From UBA10364 sp049611965 (GTDB lineage Bacteria > Bacteroidota > Bacteroidia > Flavobacteriales > Schleiferiaceae), in the NCBI GenBank assembly GCA_049611965.1, contig JBMZBC010000004.1, positions 39,550 to 103,549 of the forward strand: a stretch of DNA of 64,000 nt. The letters run 5' to 3'. A model generated the notes under the pieces. That model did not search any database and was not told the origin of the DNA. It worked only from the letters and a program-made list of their open reading frames with translations. Position numbers and translations under genes: made by a program. Numbering within the stretch: position 1 is the stretch's first letter; every line of letters starts with the position of its first letter. Shown piece by piece: positions 43,570 to 52,115 of the stretch.

Positions 43570-44457
43570 TTATTTCAATTCTACTGCTACCGTACCCAAT
43601 ACGTAAGAGTCGGTCATGATGGCCGCAGTGTAGATTCCTGGTTCCAATACAACAGGTGCGTCAGTCGCTCTATTCGCAGCAATACAAACGTCCATTGCTT
43701 CTCCTTGGAAGTTCACTTTCGCCATACCGTTGTAACCGCTGTTCACACCACCGACAACAGCTTTATTATTTTCTGGTGCATCTACGTCTTTACCGTTTGG
43801 TGCAAAAAGCTTCACGTACAACGTACGCTCACCTGAATCTGCGATACGGTTCTTAGCAATGGTGATACAAACATTCACACGGTCTGTTTTCTTAGCACGC
43901 TTTGTCTTGCGCTCTTTACCGCTATTGGTAATACGTGCTGCAGTAGCTGAAGATGCAGCAATAACGAGCTGCTTTCCTTTTGCTACGGTGTTTGAAAGTG
44001 CACTGTTCTGACCAGAAAGCGCTTGGTTTGCGGTAATTGCTGAATTCAAGCTATCTGCCACCATCTGCTCACGCATCTTAAGCGCTGCATATGCTTCGTT
44101 TGTGCTATCTAGTTGTTCTACCAACTCCGCGTTCTGCTTTTTCAAGCTGCTCAAGCGGTAGCGGTAGTTGGTTAATTGTTTTTTGTTGTCAACATTTACG
44201 GCGTTGATGCTGTCGATCAATAAGCTTAGGCGCGCTGTCTCTGTCTCAATGAATGAATTCAGGCTATCGTTTTCGCCAATCTGACCCATCAAATCTTCCT
44301 TCAAACCACTTAGTTCTACAGTCAATTCTTGCTTGTCTAACTCCAATGCATGCTTCTCTTCACTGCGTAAATACAGCAATACCCCCAATGCAAGTACACC
44401 AACAGCCAATAGGCCAATTACTAATCCTGATCTCCCTTTGTTTCCTTCTGAACTCAT
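43570..44457 (-). CDS. Single-pass membrane protein with long coiled coil and beta domain
   Basis: 295 residues. Short cytoplasmic start, one membrane helix (about 11-30), then a coiled coil (about 32-165: heptad Leu, Glu, Lys, Asn), a basic stretch KERKTKRAKKTDR, and a beta-rich C-terminus with VNVCITIAKN and VAVELK. I do not recognise a family. With the OmpA lipoprotein next to it, both made of long coiled coils, it could join the inner membrane to the cell wall; that is inference. Confidence 0.62.
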   Translation of the reverse strand: MSSEGNKGRSGLVIGLLAVGVLALGVLLYLRSEEKHALELDKQELTVELSGLKEDLMGQIGENDSLNSFIETETARLSLLIDSINAVNVDNKKQLTNYRYRLSSLKKQNAELVEQLDSTNEAYAALKMREQMVADSLNSAITANQALSGQNSALSNTVAKGKQLVIAASSATAARITNSGKERKTKRAKKTDRVNVCITIAKNRIADSGERTLYVKLFAPNGKDVDAPENNKAVVGGVNSGYNGMAKVNFQGEAMDVCIAANRATDAPVVLEPGIYTAAIMTDSYVLGTVAVELK

Positions 44458-44487
44458 CGCTCCTATTTGATTTATCTTCTATTAGAA

Positions 44488-44495
44488 CGAAACTA
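44488..44495 (-). promoter_or_regulatory. Candidate -7 box TAGTTTCG
   Basis: Minus-strand TAGTTTCG fits TAnnTT(T/C)G, 30 bp before the coiled-coil gene. No good -33 found. Confidence 0.3.
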
Positions 44496-44522
44496 CCTCA
44501 ATCTCAGCATATCTATTTTAAA

Positions 44523-45206
44523 ATGATGCTAAGTTTTTTAACAAGCCTCGTCTTTCCCAATCATTGCCTTCTTTGTGAAGGCCTTCTCCGCCCTAAAGAG
44601 CAAAGCGTATGCCAAATATGCTTGGCTGCACAACCCAGGTGTTCAATTCTCGAACGACAGCGTTTAGAACGGATATCGTCAACCATTGAAGCTAACTTTA
44701 GCGCTGTACTGATCAACTGTCCTTCAGTAAGCACACTTTGTCACAACCTCAAGTATGGGGGACACCCTCGAATGGCACGACATCTCGGATACCATTTTCT
44801 TGGGACTGCCATAGCATCTACTTACAAAGACCTCGTCCTTGTTCCCATGCCCGTTTCAAAAAAACGTAAGCGGCACCGTGGTTATAATCAAAGTGAAGGA
44901 CTGGCTCAAGGGTGTCTAAGAAAACTAAGCGCGCTGGGATACAAGGCTCAGGTGGTCGAGTTGCTCGAGAAGCACGTACACAAGAAAAGTCAAGTTGAAA
45001 TGGATCCCTTTGAGCGCTGGACCAATCCGCGCGGGAGCTTGCGAGTGCGCCAAAAAATAAAGCAGCGCATCCCGCGGGATGCGCTGCTTGTGTTGATCGA
45101 CGACACCGTTACTACTGGGTCGACGTTACTTTATGCTGCAGAGGTCATTCGAGAATCGTTCCCCGAGCAGCCCTTGCATTTGCTCGCACTAGCCTTGGAG
45201 GTTTAG
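44523..45206 (+). CDS. comF: ComF-family phosphoribosyltransferase-like protein
   Basis: 227 residues from ATG 44523 (a longer frame from 44253 lies over the opposite gene). The N-terminal zinc-ribbon-like Cys pairs are CLLCEG and CQIC. The phosphoribosyltransferase core has VPMPVSKKRKRHRGYNQSE and the PRPP-binding LIDDTVTTGSTL. ComF proteins take part in DNA uptake in competent bacteria. The convergent T9SS gene overlaps its end by 4 bp, and its terminator lies inside comF. Confidence 0.87.
   Translation: MMLSFLTSLVFPNHCLLCEGLLRPKEQSVCQICLAAQPRCSILERQRLERISSTIEANFSAVLINCPSVSTLCHNLKYGGHPRMARHLGYHFLGTAIASTYKDLVLVPMPVSKKRKRHRGYNQSEGLAQGCLRKLSALGYKAQVVELLEKHVHKKSQVEMDPFERWTNPRGSLRVRQKIKQRIPRDALLVLIDDTVTTGSTLLYAAEVIRESFPEQPLHLLALALEV
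45052..45089 (-). terminator. 30-base perfect palindrome terminator embedded in comF
   Basis: AAGCAGCGCATCCCG and its exact complement (45060-45089) form a 15-pair palindrome. On the minus strand it continues TATTTTTT. It lies 114 bp after the stop of the 1103-residue gene and inside the comF frame, just before the VLIDD motif. Confidence 0.75.
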
Positions 45207-48200
45207 TGGCGAACAATAATGGATTTCTGTACTACGCCTCGATCTGTCGCAACCTCAATGAGATAAGCGCCAGCCGCAACCGCACTCAGATCATACGTTT
45301 TGCTTAGTACCGAAGAGGTAGGGTCGAATTGGTCCACGAGGATCTCCTGACCCAGGTAGTTGATAATTCGAATACTTACCTCAGAAGTATGAGAAATCTC
45401 ACCATCGATTGTCACGAAACCTTGTGTTGGGTTCGGGTATATCATCAAGGCTGTAATTCCAGCGTTGTCTTCGATACCGATAGTACCTACCTGAACATTA
45501 AACGTCTTGCTTGCAGTATCACAATCGCTGTACACCGTTAATGTCACAGAGTACGTGCCGTTGGCAGTATACGAGTGTGACACTGTACCACCTGTACCCG
45601 TAGTTGAATTTCCATCACCGAAAGAAATGTTGAATCCAGTCGTGTTCGTGCTGTTCCAGTTAAAGGTCAACGCTGCCGCTGTAGCGTTCACGCTGTCCAC
45701 GTTGAACTGTGGGTTACCCAAGGTGATTGCCGCACAAGAATCTGTGGTAAATACATGGTACATGGTCATCGATGTATCGCCCGGAGCACAAGCTTCTTTC
45801 ACGTAGAAATCATACGTTGTAGACGGTGTTAGACCCATCATAGAAGCCGTTGCTGCAGTTGAAGTACCGCTAAGCATTGGACCTGTAGTCGTTCCTTGCG
45901 CACGGTATTCGTACAAGAAAGTACCTGTACCACCTGTCCACGAAATGTCGGCAGTTGTAGCGCCGATGTTCGTGTTGGTTAAGTTCGATGGCATTGGACA
46001 AGAAACCGTAACACAGTTTGCGGCCAATGTTGCCTGAGTACCCACTGCGAAGTTACCTGTACTTACTGAGGTGCTCTGTGTACCAGAGGCATTCGAAAGT
46101 ACGTAGCTTACTTCTGACGGGTACGATCCCGCAGCACTGTTTACTACCGTGATTTGCGTTCCACTACATACTTGGAAGTCTACAATAGACGAATCGCCTG
46201 TTAAGAATGTAAAGGACTGACCGAAGACACCGTTGTACAATACTTGAACTTCAGCACCGTTCCATCCGTCGCCCCATGAGTCATACATACTCATGGTCCA
46301 AGTACACAAATCTGTTGTATCACAAAGGTTGGTACAGAAGGTCAATGGACCCAATGTATCGCTTACTCCGCTAGTACCACAGTTACCGATCACGAACACA
46401 TCGTAACACGTCGCTGCACTCAAACCGGAGATAGAGAACGTGTTGCTTGTAGTTGAATCAATGTTGCTAGAAACAAGACCTGTAGCTTGTGCAAATCCTA
46501 CTGGACCCCACTCGTAGACGTAAGTTGCAGAGCCACCGTTCTGGTCAAAAGTGAAAGTCGCATCGTTCTTTCCTGCTACAAACGTCAAGTTCGTTGGTGA
46601 TGGACAAGCCGTGTTACAAGAAGCTGTGAACTGTGCCATTTGAGTACCTAGTGTAGTCGCCGAAGTTGCTGTGTAAGAATCGACAACTGAACCGTTTGAA
46701 AGTACATTCAAACCAATCTCACTTGGATACGAACCAGCTGTGCTCACCGAGATGGTAAATGTTTCGCCCGTACAAACCATGATCGTTTCTGTGTACGATG
46801 TACCCGTAGTAAAACCGGCTCCAAGAGTATATTCAACACCACCTGCCGAGTTCAATACTTGAACTTCTGCACCGTTCCATCCATCACCCCATGTATCTGT
46901 AAGTTCGATATCGAACGAACACATTGAGGCAGGAGCACACTGTAGCGTTTTAAAGGTCGCTGGACCAAAGGCTGGACTCACTGTACTGTCCGCACACATT
47001 TGGTAGACATACACATCGTATGACGTGTTTGTGTCAAGACCTGTTAACCAGTGCGGCGATGACGATGCCGTTACAAGCGTTCCTGTACTCTGTTGGAAAT
47101 CTGGAACGAAACCTATTGGTCCGTATTCAAGATAAGTGGCAATACCTGCTGCAGTAAAATTAACCTCGGCCGAATCTGCCCCTAGTGAACCAATACTTAT
47201 TGCAGAAGGTGGCAAACATTGCGGCGCATCCTTGATGGTAATTTCGTCAAAGTATACCGCAGTGTAGGTATTTGTAGTAGTTGAAATGATAGCAATGTGT
47301 TGGTCGCTCATGTTGTACCCTGCACTTGCATCGAAGTACACAGTGTACATGTTCCACGTCGCGCCGTTAGGAACGCTGATGGTATCTATCGCGTTGAAAT
47401 TGCTCAAATCTGTAGGGCTGCTGACAGTACCGACGATAACATCATTACCTGAAGACCAGCCTGTACTTGCCATGTAAATATCCATCTGCTTCGTACCACT
47501 ATCTAGACCAATAATTGCTGGACTGATCAATGCTTCGACTGCTGAATCAAAGCTGTTGTAGAGATAGTACATCTGAGTACCTGTGTGCGGACTCAAGCTG
47601 AAAGAAGAACCGGTAATGTATCCGTACCCGGCCGCACCAGAATTCTCAGCATAGTACCAACATGAAGGGGCATTCGGATTGGAGAAGCCACCTGTTGAAT
47701 CTGTATCAAAGCTCTCGTAGAGTGGTGTGCTTACTGAAGTACACAACGTCTTCACGAAGAACGGCCCAACGTTTGTGCTGTACCCGTTGGTATCCACTGT
47801 ACAATCTGTTTTGATATAGAAATCATAGGCTGTGTTTGAGCTCAAACCAGTGATTGTAGCAAATGTATCGTTTACCGTTACCTGAAGTCCGAGACCGTTC
47901 ACGAATCCCGAAGTTCCGTATTCAACAACAAAGGTTGTGTCGTTTGAATTCCAAGTCAGCGTTGCCGAAGAATCTGAAGCAGTGATGCTCGCGAAAGTCG
48001 GTGCTGGACATGCCGGTGGTGTAGTAACGGTCACTGTGTAATCGTGCACCTCACCGTACGACATGCTCGAACAGCTTTCTGTAGCTGAAATGGCTGCAGA
48101 ATAGTTTGAACGAATGCGCATGCGGTAAGAACCGAGCGATACCGTAGAAGGAATAGTGATCGATTCTACATTACCGTTCCACTGGTTCGTTGAAGAAGAC

Positions 48201-48514
48201 CAAAGGTGCTCTCCAGCGTCGTCCCAATCGCCGTCATTGTTCCAGTCGCCCCAGATGGCAAAGTACTGGGTAGAGTAGTTTGAAGTGAATTCAACGGAAG
48301 TAGGCGCCGTCTGCTGGATGTAAATGGTATCAGAAGTTGCCACGTAGTAGTTACCTGTCGAACAGCCTGTAGCTGTATCAGAGAAGGTCCCGATATATAC
48401 ATCGTTGATGTCATCGCCGTAGGTACAACCCAAGGTGTAGGTCGGCGAACAGTACGTCTGTGCATTTGCTCCCAGAGCAAAAACTGACATAAGTAGGAGT
48501 AGAAGTTTTTTCAC
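45203..48514 (-). CDS. Large T9SS-sorted multidomain surface protein
   Basis: 1103 residues, start codon GTG. Signal peptide MKKLLLLLMSVFALGANA. Then a GEVED-type domain (FAIWGDWNNDGDWDD, GEVHDYTVTV), fibronectin type III domains (about 170-255 and again between the later domains), a MAM/jelly-roll-like domain (about 265-430), two copies of a WGDGWNGAEVQVL-containing domain, a PKD-like domain (INISFGDGNSTT as FNISFGDGNSTT), and a T9SS sorting domain (MIYPNPTQGFVTIDG to the end). It is probably an extracellular adhesin or a peptidase-associated surface protein; no active site is seen. Confidence 0.85.
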   Translation of the reverse strand: MKKLLLLLMSVFALGANAQTYCSPTYTLGCTYGDDINDVYIGTFSDTATGCSTGNYYVATSDTIYIQQTAPTSVEFTSNYSTQYFAIWGDWNNDGDWDDAGEHLWSSSTNQWNGNVESITIPSTVSLGSYRMRIRSNYSAAISATESCSSMSYGEVHDYTVTVTTPPACPAPTFASITASDSSATLTWNSNDTTFVVEYGTSGFVNGLGLQVTVNDTFATITGLSSNTAYDFYIKTDCTVDTNGYSTNVGPFFVKTLCTSVSTPLYESFDTDSTGGFSNPNAPSCWYYAENSGAAGYGYITGSSFSLSPHTGTQMYYLYNSFDSAVEALISPAIIGLDSGTKQMDIYMASTGWSSGNDVIVGTVSSPTDLSNFNAIDTISVPNGATWNMYTVYFDASAGYNMSDQHIAIISTTTNTYTAVYFDEITIKDAPQCLPPSAISIGSLGADSAEVNFTAAGIATYLEYGPIGFVPDFQQSTGTLVTASSSPHWLTGLDTNTSYDVYVYQMCADSTVSPAFGPATFKTLQCAPASMCSFDIELTDTWGDGWNGAEVQVLNSAGGVEYTLGAGFTTGTSYTETIMVCTGETFTISVSTAGSYPSEIGLNVLSNGSVVDSYTATSATTLGTQMAQFTASCNTACPSPTNLTFVAGKNDATFTFDQNGGSATYVYEWGPVGFAQATGLVSSNIDSTTSNTFSISGLSAATCYDVFVIGNCGTSGVSDTLGPLTFCTNLCDTTDLCTWTMSMYDSWGDGWNGAEVQVLYNGVFGQSFTFLTGDSSIVDFQVCSGTQITVVNSAAGSYPSEVSYVLSNASGTQSTSVSTGNFAVGTQATLAANCVTVSCPMPSNLTNTNIGATTADISWTGGTGTFLYEYRAQGTTTGPMLSGTSTAATASMMGLTPSTTYDFYVKEACAPGDTSMTMYHVFTTDSCAAITLGNPQFNVDSVNATAAALTFNWNSTNTTGFNISFGDGNSTTGTGGTVSHSYTANGTYSVTLTVYSDCDTASKTFNVQVGTIGIEDNAGITALMIYPNPTQGFVTIDGEISHTSEVSIRIINYLGQEILVDQFDPTSSVLSKTYDLSAVAAGAYLIEVATDRGVVQKSIIVRH
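45985..46940 (-). repeat. Two diverged copies of a WGDGWNGAEVQVL domain
   Basis: Each copy starts with an xxCxxxxxxxDxWGDGWNGAEVQVL line, continues through AGSYPSE and ends before a fibronectin III segment beginning CPxPxNLT. The copies are most similar over the WGDGWNGAEVQVL core, with lower identity outside. Confidence 0.7.
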
Positions 48515-48639
48515 AAGCGTGTGATTTTAATAGGACACTAATTTACTTTTTTAATCGGAATTGAATGCTGTTGAAATATTAGCGGGGAATTGTCCGTTTC
48601 CTCTAAGTATGTATGCCGATAAATAGTGACCTTTAGCGT

Positions 48640-49737
48640 ATGAAACGATTCTTTATTGCCTCCTTACTATTGCTTCTAGTGGGGTGTGCCGTTCAAAGTC
48701 GTCCGCAAGGAGGGCCGAAGGACGAAACACCGCCTGCTGTGGTGAAGATGACGCCAACGCTTGGTGCGTTGAACTTTACTGGAAGCAAGGCAGAGATCGC
48801 TTTCGACGAATACATTCAAGGGACCAAATTGCGCGGCAACATAACGACTAGTCCACCGCTAGAAGGATTGGAATTTGAGATCATTGGTAAGAAACTGAAA
48901 CTGAACTGGGAAGAAGGCCAGCTCGCAGAAAACACCACCTATAGAATCTCGATGGGTGATGAAATAGGCGACCTAAACGAGAACAACAAATACACCAACC
49001 TCGAGGTCGTTTGGAGCACGGGCTCCTTCATTGACAGCATGCAGATTGGTGGTCAGGTTGATAAAACGGGTAAGGGTGCTTTTGAAGACCTCACCATTTG
49101 GCTTCTACCCGCAGGAGCCGATACTGTGGGACTGCCAAAGTTTAGTGCTACTCCGAGTAAGGACGGTTCTTTTTACCTCAGCTACCTTCCCGTCGATACC
49201 TTTGATTTCTTGGTCTTCGAAGACATCAACTTCAACAAACAGTGGGACGAAGGCGTTGAAACTTTTGGCTTTTTGAAGGGTATACCGACCTCATCTGACT
49301 CCTCTTTGATCGCCATCCCGTACTCGACGGAGCGCTTTGAGTTTCCGGAATTGGACACGACTGCTATAGATTCTGTGGCCAATTTTGTGGACACCACCTC
49401 TAGCGAAAATCTTGGCCTAATCAGCTTCAGCATACCTCCATCAGCAGATTCTGTGATCCTATACGCACATCGCGCTAGTGATGTACTCATTGACCTCTGC
49501 ACCAGGGCAGGAACAGATACTATGACCACCGAAGGGCACTATTATGCGCCCGGCAAGTATGAAGTGTTTGGATATATAGACCTCAATGGCAACGGTCTTT
49601 GGGACAGCCCCTCTTGGACATTGAACACATCAGCCGAGCCTTTGATTTCTGGCCAATCTTTTGAAGTCAAGGCCAATTGGGAACTCGAACAACCCATCAC
49701 CCTACCAAACTCTAATGAAGATGAGATTGAGCCGTAA
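48640..49737 (+). CDS. Lipoprotein with N-terminal bacterial Ig-like domain
   Basis: 365 residues. Lipobox LVGC (lipid Cys16). The N-terminal PQGGPKDETPPAVVKMTP followed by an Ig-like (Big_5-type) domain is a widely conserved Bacteroidota lipoprotein opening. The middle includes FEDINFNKQWDEG and YIDLNGNGLWDSP, Asp-rich loops that could bind calcium. Its 3' end overlaps the start of the TPR gene, so they form an operon. Confidence 0.83.
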   Translation: MKRFFIASLLLLLVGCAVQSRPQGGPKDETPPAVVKMTPTLGALNFTGSKAEIAFDEYIQGTKLRGNITTSPPLEGLEFEIIGKKLKLNWEEGQLAENTTYRISMGDEIGDLNENNKYTNLEVVWSTGSFIDSMQIGGQVDKTGKGAFEDLTIWLLPAGADTVGLPKFSATPSKDGSFYLSYLPVDTFDFLVFEDINFNKQWDEGVETFGFLKGIPTSSDSSLIAIPYSTERFEFPELDTTAIDSVANFVDTTSSENLGLISFSIPPSADSVILYAHRASDVLIDLCTRAGTDTMTTEGHYYAPGKYEVFGYIDLNGNGLWDSPSWTLNTSAEPLISGQSFEVKANWELEQPITLPNSNEDEIEP

Positions 49738-51001
49738 CCTAATTATCCTGTTTGCGTGCCTTACTACCAGTCTAGCTGCTCAGAGCAGCTACATCGGAAG
49801 GTTATGGAATACCAAGAGCTATGATAAAATCATCGAGTACTCACCCAAAGGGGCAACACTAAGCGGAAGGGACAATATGACCGTGGGTCGGGCTTATATG
49901 GCTACCGAACCGCAACAACCTGCCAAGGCTCTGATGCACTATGACCTGGCCATCTCAAAGCGCATGAATAGCGAGGATCTGTATTACTTCCGTGCAGAGG
50001 CGTATTACGAATTAGGTCAACTTCGCGAAGCATTAGCCGATCTCGAAAAGTGTCTTGAGTTCAGGGCCAATCACCAGAAATACATGCTTTTTAAAGCAAC
50101 GATCCAGTACGAAATGGGCGATTTAAAGAGCGCCTACGATACATACTACGACATCTCTGAACTCTACGATAAACAAACGCCGTTCTACATGCTCGCCCGA
50201 ATCTCTATTGAACGTGAGAACTACTATAAAGCCAGAGAATGGGTCGACGAGAACATGATGCGTTTTGAGCGTGGTAAAGATTTCTGGCGCATGACTGCCG
50301 AGCAGCAGGTAGATACCGAGTGGCACATTTGGAAAGAGTATGAAAAAGCGCAGAAAGCTCAAGAGGCGTTGCTCAGCTATTTCCCAAACGACGTTCGCTA
50401 CCTTAAAAATAGATTGGGATTGTACCGAGTGCAGGGAATGGACAGTCTGGGCGTATGGGCAGAAAACGACTTGCTCACTCGCTACAACGAGAACCAACTA
50501 CCCCTTGAATACTACAAGAAGGGCAGCATCAAAGTCGGGGAGTACATTAGGGACCGTGGCGTAGTGGAGGATTATTTGACCTTCCGTCCTGCCCTTTTTG
50601 AAAACACCAAATATGCCCGGTTCTACATAAGCGAGTCCGGCGCCATTGTTGGGAAGCACTGGGCAGGTTTGCAGGAGCATCCGCAAGACAGCACAAAGAA
50701 AATATGGGACTTCCACCGTGGCGATGCACACTACGCTATGCCTGCATCGGATACTTCTTACCTAGGGTTTATCGCCCTTTTCGATGCGCCGGACAGCATG
50801 CTTGTGGGCTACGATGATTTTTTCATAATGAACGCTGACAGCACGGTTTTGGACAGCGCCAATGTCACAGCGCCTGAGATGCTCAAAGAAGCTCCTGTGG
50901 AACCCGAAATCATGCCGTTTGAAGGCATCCCAACAGAAGACCCGATGGAGGTTCCGGAGCAAGGAGAGGCTCAGGACACTACTGGTATTCGCGAGGAATA
51001 A
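49715..51001 (+). CDS. Secreted TPR-repeat protein
   Basis: 428 residues from ATG 49715 (ATG 49721 is equally possible), with a signal peptide MKMRLSRNLIILFACLTTSLAA. Residues about 50-180 are tetratricopeptide helices (AEAYYELGQLREALADLEK). The C-terminus is acidic and proline-rich with no recognised domain. It overlaps the preceding lipoprotein gene by 23 bp and converges with the SCO gene. Confidence 0.7.
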   Translation: MKMRLSRNLIILFACLTTSLAAQSSYIGRLWNTKSYDKIIEYSPKGATLSGRDNMTVGRAYMATEPQQPAKALMHYDLAISKRMNSEDLYYFRAEAYYELGQLREALADLEKCLEFRANHQKYMLFKATIQYEMGDLKSAYDTYYDISELYDKQTPFYMLARISIERENYYKAREWVDENMMRFERGKDFWRMTAEQQVDTEWHIWKEYEKAQKAQEALLSYFPNDVRYLKNRLGLYRVQGMDSLGVWAENDLLTRYNENQLPLEYYKKGSIKVGEYIRDRGVVEDYLTFRPALFENTKYARFYISESGAIVGKHWAGLQEHPQDSTKKIWDFHRGDAHYAMPASDTSYLGFIALFDAPDSMLVGYDDFFIMNADSTVLDSANVTAPEMLKEAPVEPEIMPFEGIPTEDPMEVPEQGEAQDTTGIREE

Positions 51002-51008
51002 AACCCTT

Positions 51009-51686
51009 TTACTTACGGTCGAGTAAGATTTGAATATCGCCGATTAATCGGTCGACATCTAGGTCGCTTGTTCCGTCGTAAAAGCCGCGGATGCGCTTCT
51101 TCTCATCCACGAGAATGACATTTTCAGTATGGATAAAGTCGTGCTCGTCGAAGCTTGTGCCTTGCTCCATAACCGCGAAATATTCTCTACGTGCCATGCG
51201 GTACAACTCGCGCTTTTCACCGGTCAATAGATGCCATTTGCCCTTGATGGCACCCATGCGCTCCCCGTAAGCGTGCATCACTTCAACGGTATCTATTTCG
51301 GGCATCACCGTGTGACTCACAAGATGAAAGCGGTCTTCGTCCTTGTAGGTTTCCTGTATGCGCTGAAAATTCGCCCCCATGTCAATACAGATGGTTGGAC
51401 AGGTCGTGAAAAAGAAGTCCGCCACGTAGATTTTTCCTTGGAGGAGGGAAGAATCGGCCCTATTGCCCCATTGATCAATAAGGTCAAAATCACCAATGCG
51501 GTGGCCACGTCCTACGCGCTCGAGATCATCGTCTACTACCGCAGGGTTTAAATCTGAAGGATTGTAGATAGGTAATCTAGGTTGTGGCTGTAGTATTTGA
51601 TATGCCGAGGTGGAGCCCACCACGAAGACCAAAATAAGTACGCCAATTTTCAACCATTCGCTTGGTTTGAGGTTTATCTTTAACAT
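51009..51686 (-). CDS. SCO1/SenC-family copper chaperone
   Basis: 225 residues with one N-terminal membrane anchor (about 14-30). The thioredoxin-like domain contains FFTTCPTICIDM (CxxxC copper site) and the distal copper His in DFIHTENVILVD. It delivers copper to the CuA centre of cytochrome oxidase. A divergent c-type cytochrome gene starts 18 bp away. Its -7 box is four bases from the ATG. Confidence 0.9.
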   Translation of the reverse strand: MLKINLKPSEWLKIGVLILVFVVGSTSAYQILQPQPRLPIYNPSDLNPAVVDDDLERVGRGHRIGDFDLIDQWGNRADSSLLQGKIYVADFFFTTCPTICIDMGANFQRIQETYKDEDRFHLVSHTVMPEIDTVEVMHAYGERMGAIKGKWHLLTGEKRELYRMARREYFAVMEQGTSFDEHDFIHTENVILVDEKKRIRGFYDGTSDLDVDRLIGDIQILLDRK

Positions 51687-51690
51687 AGTC

Positions 51691-51698
51691 CAAAATTA
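51691..51698 (-). promoter_or_regulatory. -7 box TAATTTTG placed for a leaderless SCO mRNA
   Basis: Perfect TAnnTTTG on the minus strand, then GACT, then the ATG at 51686, identical spacing to rbfA, dusB and panD. Confidence 0.53.
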
Positions 51699-51704
51699 CA
51701 GCAG

Positions 51705-52115
51705 ATGAATTCTAAATCTACCTACTTCTATCACGCTTTTCTAAGCATTTTGTTCGCGGCAGTTCTAGTTAGTTGCGGCGGAGAATCTGAGCAAAGTTCT
51801 GCACCTGCCTATCCAGTGTTGAAAACGCCGGCGACTGCAAAGAAATCAGATATTCCTTCGGAGGTGAAGTCGTTGCTTGCGAAAAGCACGTGTTTAGGTT
51901 GTCATAAGGTTGATAAGAAACTCATCGGCCCTTCGTACAAGGAGATTGCCGCACGCGGCTACAGCGCCGAGGAAATTGTAGCCTTGATTAAGCAACCTGT
52001 GCCAGAAAATTGGGCAGATTATCCACCAATGGCTCCGATCACTTGGGTGGCTGATGAAGATTTAGCTACTATTGCAACTTGGATCACTTCGTTGGAAGTG
52101 GATGAACAAGAGTAG
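51705..52115 (+). CDS. c-type cytochrome lipoprotein
   Basis: 136 residues. Lipobox VLVSC then a Ser/Pro/Ala linker. One haem site CLGCH with the distal Met in PPMAP, in a cytochrome c class I fold. It is divergent from the SCO chaperone; a shared role in copper-haem respiration is likely but not shown. The end overlaps the ABC-F gene by 14 bp. Confidence 0.85.
   Translation: MNSKSTYFYHAFLSILFAAVLVSCGGESEQSSAPAYPVLKTPATAKKSDIPSEVKSLLAKSTCLGCHKVDKKLIGPSYKEIAARGYSAEEIVALIKQPVPENWADYPPMAPITWVADEDLATIATWITSLEVDEQE

Noticed and set aside
44253..44522. Longer start for comF
   Set aside because: It lies antisense within the coiled-coil gene and the conserved zinc ribbon begins after 44523.
52072..52101. 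Longer start for the ABC-F gene
   Set aside because: The added ten residues lie further inside the cytochrome coding sequence; the start at 52102 is closer to the family's N-terminus.
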